Positions 36,378 to 38,534 of a stretch of DNA of 38,534 bases are shown piece by piece. The first letter of the stretch is position 1, and the number at the start of each line of letters is the position of its first letter. A program made the translations under genes and the position numbers. The DNA is taken from IMG/VR virus record IMGVR_UViG_3300032081_001062, positions 1 through 38,534 of that record; one strand, 5' to 3'. This DNA is from a virus. Under the pieces are notes generated by a model. The model had not been told where the DNA came from, did no database searches, and saw nothing but the letters and a program-made list of their open reading frames with translations.

Positions 36378-36453
36378 GAAAAAAGAAAACCCCAGGCTTG
36401 CCGGCCTAGGGTTTTCGGGGATCGGCAGCACAAAGCTCACACGACGCCAGACA
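36378..36453 (-). ncRNA. Candidate antisense RNA controlling repA (CopA/RNAI-like)
   Basis: On the minus strand TTGCTT (36488-36483), a 17-base spacer and TAAACT (36465-36460) form a promoter. A transcript from about 36453 ends in a hairpin (36415-36386: AAAACCC/GGGTTTT outer stem, AGGC/GCCT inner stem, 6-base loop) followed by a T-rich tract (CTTTTTTC, 36385-36378). The product of about 75 nt is wholly complementary to the rep leader. Size, direction and position upstream of a leader peptide match the copy-number RNAs of IncFII, IncB and IncL/M plasmids. Confidence 0.65.
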
Positions 36454-36516
36454 CGTCAGAGTTTAGCGGCCGGTCACCTTCTAAGCAAGCCCGATGCTTA
36501 GCAGGGACAGACGCTG

Positions 36517-36654
36517 ATGACCGACGCAACGCCCACGCTTGGGCGGCCTTCCGTTATGCGGGGGCACATTCCGCACCCGTACCCGGGGGAAAGCCAGGGC
36601 ACGGCCAGCCGTAAAGGCTACCCCGCCGCCCCATTCCTGGGGGCGCGCCTTTGA
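36517..36654 (+). CDS. Rep leader peptide (tap-like), overlaps the repA start
   Basis: 45 residues from the ATG at 36517 (AGGGAC upstream), or 32 from the in-frame ATG at 36556; both end at the TGA at 36652-36654. The stop overlaps the repA TTG codon as TTGA, the strict arrangement for translational coupling. A hairpin covering the repA ribosome-binding site lies just before the stop, so ribosomes finishing this peptide would open it. The peptide sequence itself (HIPHPYPGESQG) has no evident function. Confidence 0.65.
   Translation: MTDATPTLGRPSVMRGHIPHPYPGESQGTASRKGYPAAPFLGARL
36627..36645 (+). promoter_or_regulatory. Hairpin hiding the repA ribosome-binding site
   Basis: CGCCCC (36627-36632) pairs with GGGGCG (36640-36645) across a 7-base loop. 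The GGGGG at 36639-36643 is the only plausible Shine-Dalgarno for the TTG at 36651. The structure should keep repA off unless the leader peptide is translated through it. Confidence 0.65.
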
Positions 36655-37517
36655 ACCCCCGCAATTTGAGCCTTGCCGGCGCCGTCGCGGCTGCCGCATT
36701 CAACGGCCTGACCGATCACGCCCCGAAACCCCGGCTAAAGCTGGTCGACCGCTCGCCCCTGGAGCGTCGCCCGCGTGCGCTGACCGACGCGCAGCGCGGC
36801 ACCCTGCTGGGCCTGGCGGCCGAGCGTATCGCCGAGGAAGCGCAAGACCGCGCCTGCCGCTGGCTGCGCCGGCTCGACACCATCCATATTTCTGGCGTGC
36901 GCACCAAGCGGCAGCGCTGGGATGCCCTGGCCAAGATGGCCGAGCCGCTACTGGCCCGCCTCGACCTGGCCACCCTGGCCCTGGGCTGGCTGGACAGCCA
37001 GACCGGCGCCTTCAGATTGAACCGCCAGCGGGGCCTCGCCGAAGACACCGGCCTGTCGGAATGCTGCGTATCGCGCACCCTGACGGCCCTGGAGTCCGCC
37101 GGCTACCTACGCCGCCGCGTGCGCCGGATTTTCAAGCACGGCAAGCATTGGGTCAGTCGCGTGACGATCCACATTCGCCCGCGCTTCTTTATCGACCTGG
37201 GGCTAGGCCATCAACTGGCCGAAGAGCGCACCCGCAAGAAGGCCAAGCGCGACAAAGTGCTGGCCGCCCTGGGCATGCAGAAGAGCCGCGACCGCCTGCA
37301 AGCCATGGTCGAGCAGTCCGCGCGCAAGCGCAGCCACCTGAAGGCCACCCAGGCCCGCGCCAAGCAGGAAGCCGAGCAGACCGAGCAACTGCGCCAGGAT
37401 CGCGAGCGAGCCCGCGCCGCCGCCTGGGCTAGTTTCGCTGCCGAACCTGACGTGCAAGCGCAACCAAGGCGCAAGCAAATCGCACTCTTCGGCCAGCGCT
37501 TCCCCGACCTCATATAG
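36651..37517 (+). CDS. repA: RepA-type plasmid replication initiator (IncFII-like family)
   Basis: 288 residues from a TTG start, which is the only start consistent with the leader overlap; no ATG follows before well into the conserved part. The middle (LARLDLATLALGWLDSQTGA then RLAEDTGL-type winged helix SECCVSRTLTALESAGYLRR) and the following HWVSRVTIHIRPRFFIDLGL fit the IncFII/RepA1 family. The C-terminal 90 residues are a very basic helical region (KKAKRDKVLAALGMQKSRDR and on). It should bind the origin just downstream and recruit host replication proteins. The N-terminal LSLAGAVAAAAFNG is hydrophobic. Confidence 0.78.
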   Translation: MNPRNLSLAGAVAAAAFNGLTDHAPKPRLKLVDRSPLERRPRALTDAQRGTLLGLAAERIAEEAQDRACRWLRRLDTIHISGVRTKRQRWDALAKMAEPLLARLDLATLALGWLDSQTGAFRLNRQRGLAEDTGLSECCVSRTLTALESAGYLRRRVRRIFKHGKHWVSRVTIHIRPRFFIDLGLGHQLAEERTRKKAKRDKVLAALGMQKSRDRLQAMVEQSARKRSHLKATQARAKQEAEQTEQLRQDRERARAAAWASFAAEPDVQAQPRRKQIALFGQRFPDLI

Positions 37518-38180
37518 CCCCGCCATCCACATAACCGCCCCTGGCGGTGCCTTCGCACGCCTGCGCGCCGCCTGGCCGCTTTCTGACCCCTTCCCGCGTG
37601 CAAATTCCCCCATCCGCCACCCGTTCCCGTGCCCGGGATGGCCAAAAAATGGCACCGCCCGCCGCCCGCCCGAGGCGGGCTTTTTGAATAATGCAAACTT
37701 TTAGGTCGAGTGGTACCGAAGGGCTTTAAAGCAGAGCCTTTAAGATCGCAAGCCACATGCCATCGGCGCATGCCCGAACACCCTAGCAATGATGCCGCGC
37801 GCTGATTCGCGCCTTCGGCGCTGCGCGACGAAAGAGCGAGGCCCGTTCCAGTTGCTGCACGCCGAGGAAGTCCGCGCCGTGCCTGCAACGCCGTGCAACG
37901 GCGTTTCGCGCCTTCACGCGCCTGGCCTTCGGCCGCGCCGCTACGCGTCGCTAGCGAACAGGTCAGGGGGTGGGCCTTGCCTCTTTCGCTGATCCTGAAC
38001 GCCTGCGCACGCGCCTGGAGCGAGATAAGCGAAAGGCCATAGCAGCGCCGCCAGGAAGGCCGGCGCACGCTGGTGGCGTTCCTGGGCGGCTTTCTGGATG
38101 GCTGGCCAGGCTTGCCCGTTGCCGGCGCTGGCCGGGCGGTGCTCTGCCATCCGCCGGCGGCTTACCTGGGTGGCTCTATA
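37518..38180. other. Gene-free stretch after repA; probable replication origin
   Basis: No convincing gene in 663 bases. CCATCCACA (37523-37531) is a 7-of-9 match to the DnaA box, just behind the repA stop where IncFII-type origins lie. A terminator follows: GCCCGCC/GGCGGGC (37664-37670 with 37674-37680) with five T residues. Beyond it come an AT-richer stretch (37686-37745, with two TTTAA motifs) and a palindrome AACGCCGT-GCA-ACGGCGTT (37887-37905). I see no obvious iteron array. Confidence 0.5.
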
Positions 38181-38266
38181 ATTAGCTATTGCGCTAATTA
38201 GCGAAACGCGTAGAATGCGACGCACGGCCAGGCGATCCCGCCCAGGCCAAGCCCGGAGCCTTACCG
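38180..38266 (+). promoter_or_regulatory. Promoter-leader cassette, copy 1
   Basis: TTGCGC (38189-38194), 16-base spacer containing TAATTAGCGAAA, TAGAAT (38211-38216), and AATTAGC just upstream. The leader (GCACGGCCAGGCGATCCCGC ... CGGAGCC) is close to copies 2 and 3. It drives the gene at 38267 and, across the circle junction, probably the HTH gene at 149. Confidence 0.7.
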
Positions 38267-38521
38267 ATGACCAAGAAAAAGCAAATCGCCGCCCTGACTC
38301 TGAATCTGCAAGCCGCCGAAGCCGCGTTCGCCGACGCAGACCGCTTGATGGATTCGTGGACGCCTGAAGATGGCGCCGCCACTGGCGCGGAAATCGAAGC
38401 CCGCTATGACGCCGCCCGCGCCCAGGTGACCGCCTGCCGCGACGCCCTGCGCGCCGCGCAGTTTGCCGGCCGCCGCGTCTGCCCTCATTCTGCCGCCCTG
38501 GCTTCGGCCAATATCGACTAA
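38267..38521 (+). CDS. Hypothetical protein, 84 residues, spans the window junction
   Basis: MTKKKQIAALTLNLQAAEAA then FADADRLMDSWTPEDG, AEIEARYDAARAQVTACRDA and a Gly/Arg tail. Almost entirely helical, probably a coiled-coil hairpin. No family recognised. The ATG lies at the standard position behind the cassette leader (CGGAG). The same reading frame continues at bases 1-98 in the overlap. It is followed by a hairpin of the form GCCCGCCGCCGGCG... (100-129) and then the HTH gene. Confidence 0.6.
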   Translation: MTKKKQIAALTLNLQAAEAAFADADRLMDSWTPEDGAATGAEIEARYDAARAQVTACRDALRAAQFAGRRVCPHSAALASANID

Positions 38522-38534
38522 TCGGCCCGCCGCC
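38424..38534. repeat. Terminal redundancy, right copy
   Basis: Identical to bases 1-111 except T at 38514 against C at 91. It marks the join of the circular molecule. Confidence 0.9.

Noticed and set aside
36539-37432. 297-residue plus-strand frame overlapping repA in another frame
   Set aside because: Pro/Arg-rich translation without motifs; the repA frame has family features and the leader coupling.

Overview
The window is one complete circular replicon. Bases 1-111 repeat as bases 38424-38534 with a single mismatch, giving a circle of about 38,423 bp. Base composition is strongly GC-rich, codon third positions are G/C-biased, and the small-gene families resemble those of Pseudomonas-type gammaproteobacterial phages and plasmids. 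I infer a Pseudomonas-like host, but nothing in the window names a species. There are no rRNA or tRNA genes, no CRISPR array and no insertion sequence.

The element combines a plasmid and a temperate phage, so I read it as a phage-plasmid (a prophage kept as a plasmid). The plasmid part has a RepA-type initiator (36651-37517) with a leader peptide, an SD-blocking hairpin and a candidate antisense RNA. It also has a ParA / ribbon-helix-helix partition pair (7082 down to 6101). The phage part has a CI-like S24-fold repressor facing a Cro-like gene (about 8.0-9.1 kb), a tyrosine recombinase (11430-12710), a lysis cassette (13.4-15.1 kb) and a complete late operon (15.3-36.0 kb). The head genes follow the lambda order (Nu1, A, W, B, C/Nu3, D, E, FII, Z). 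The tail genes follow the P2 order (V, W, J, I, H, G-like, then FI, FII, E/E', T, U, X, D). The virion should therefore be a contractile-tailed myovirus with a lambda-style head.

Layout: 38.2-5.4 kb (across the junction) is a rightward accessory block of small genes, many with zinc-ribbon cysteines, driven partly by three near-identical promoter-leader cassettes. 7.1-5.4 kb is the leftward par operon. 8.7-7.2 kb holds the leftward repressor and a CI-controlled two-gene operon. 8.8-11.3 kb is the rightward early operon, with a replisome-organiser-like protein, a degenerate nucleotide-kinase-like protein and a Q-like regulator candidate. 11.4-13.3 kb holds the integrase and two small genes. 13.3-15.1 kb is lysis, and 15.3-36.0 kb is head and tail. 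36.0-38.2 kb is the replication control region, repA and a probable origin.

Two regulatory layers stand out. A short AT-rich box (core TTAGC[G/T]AA) recurs at about ten otherwise GC-rich places: beside parA and the parG-like gene, inside the three cassette promoters, before the integrase, and at three joints of the late operon. This could be a plasmid-wide partition or repressor network that also covers phage genes. The lysis operon has a promoter followed closely by a strong terminator, with a Q-like candidate upstream, as in the lambda pR'-tR' arrangement.
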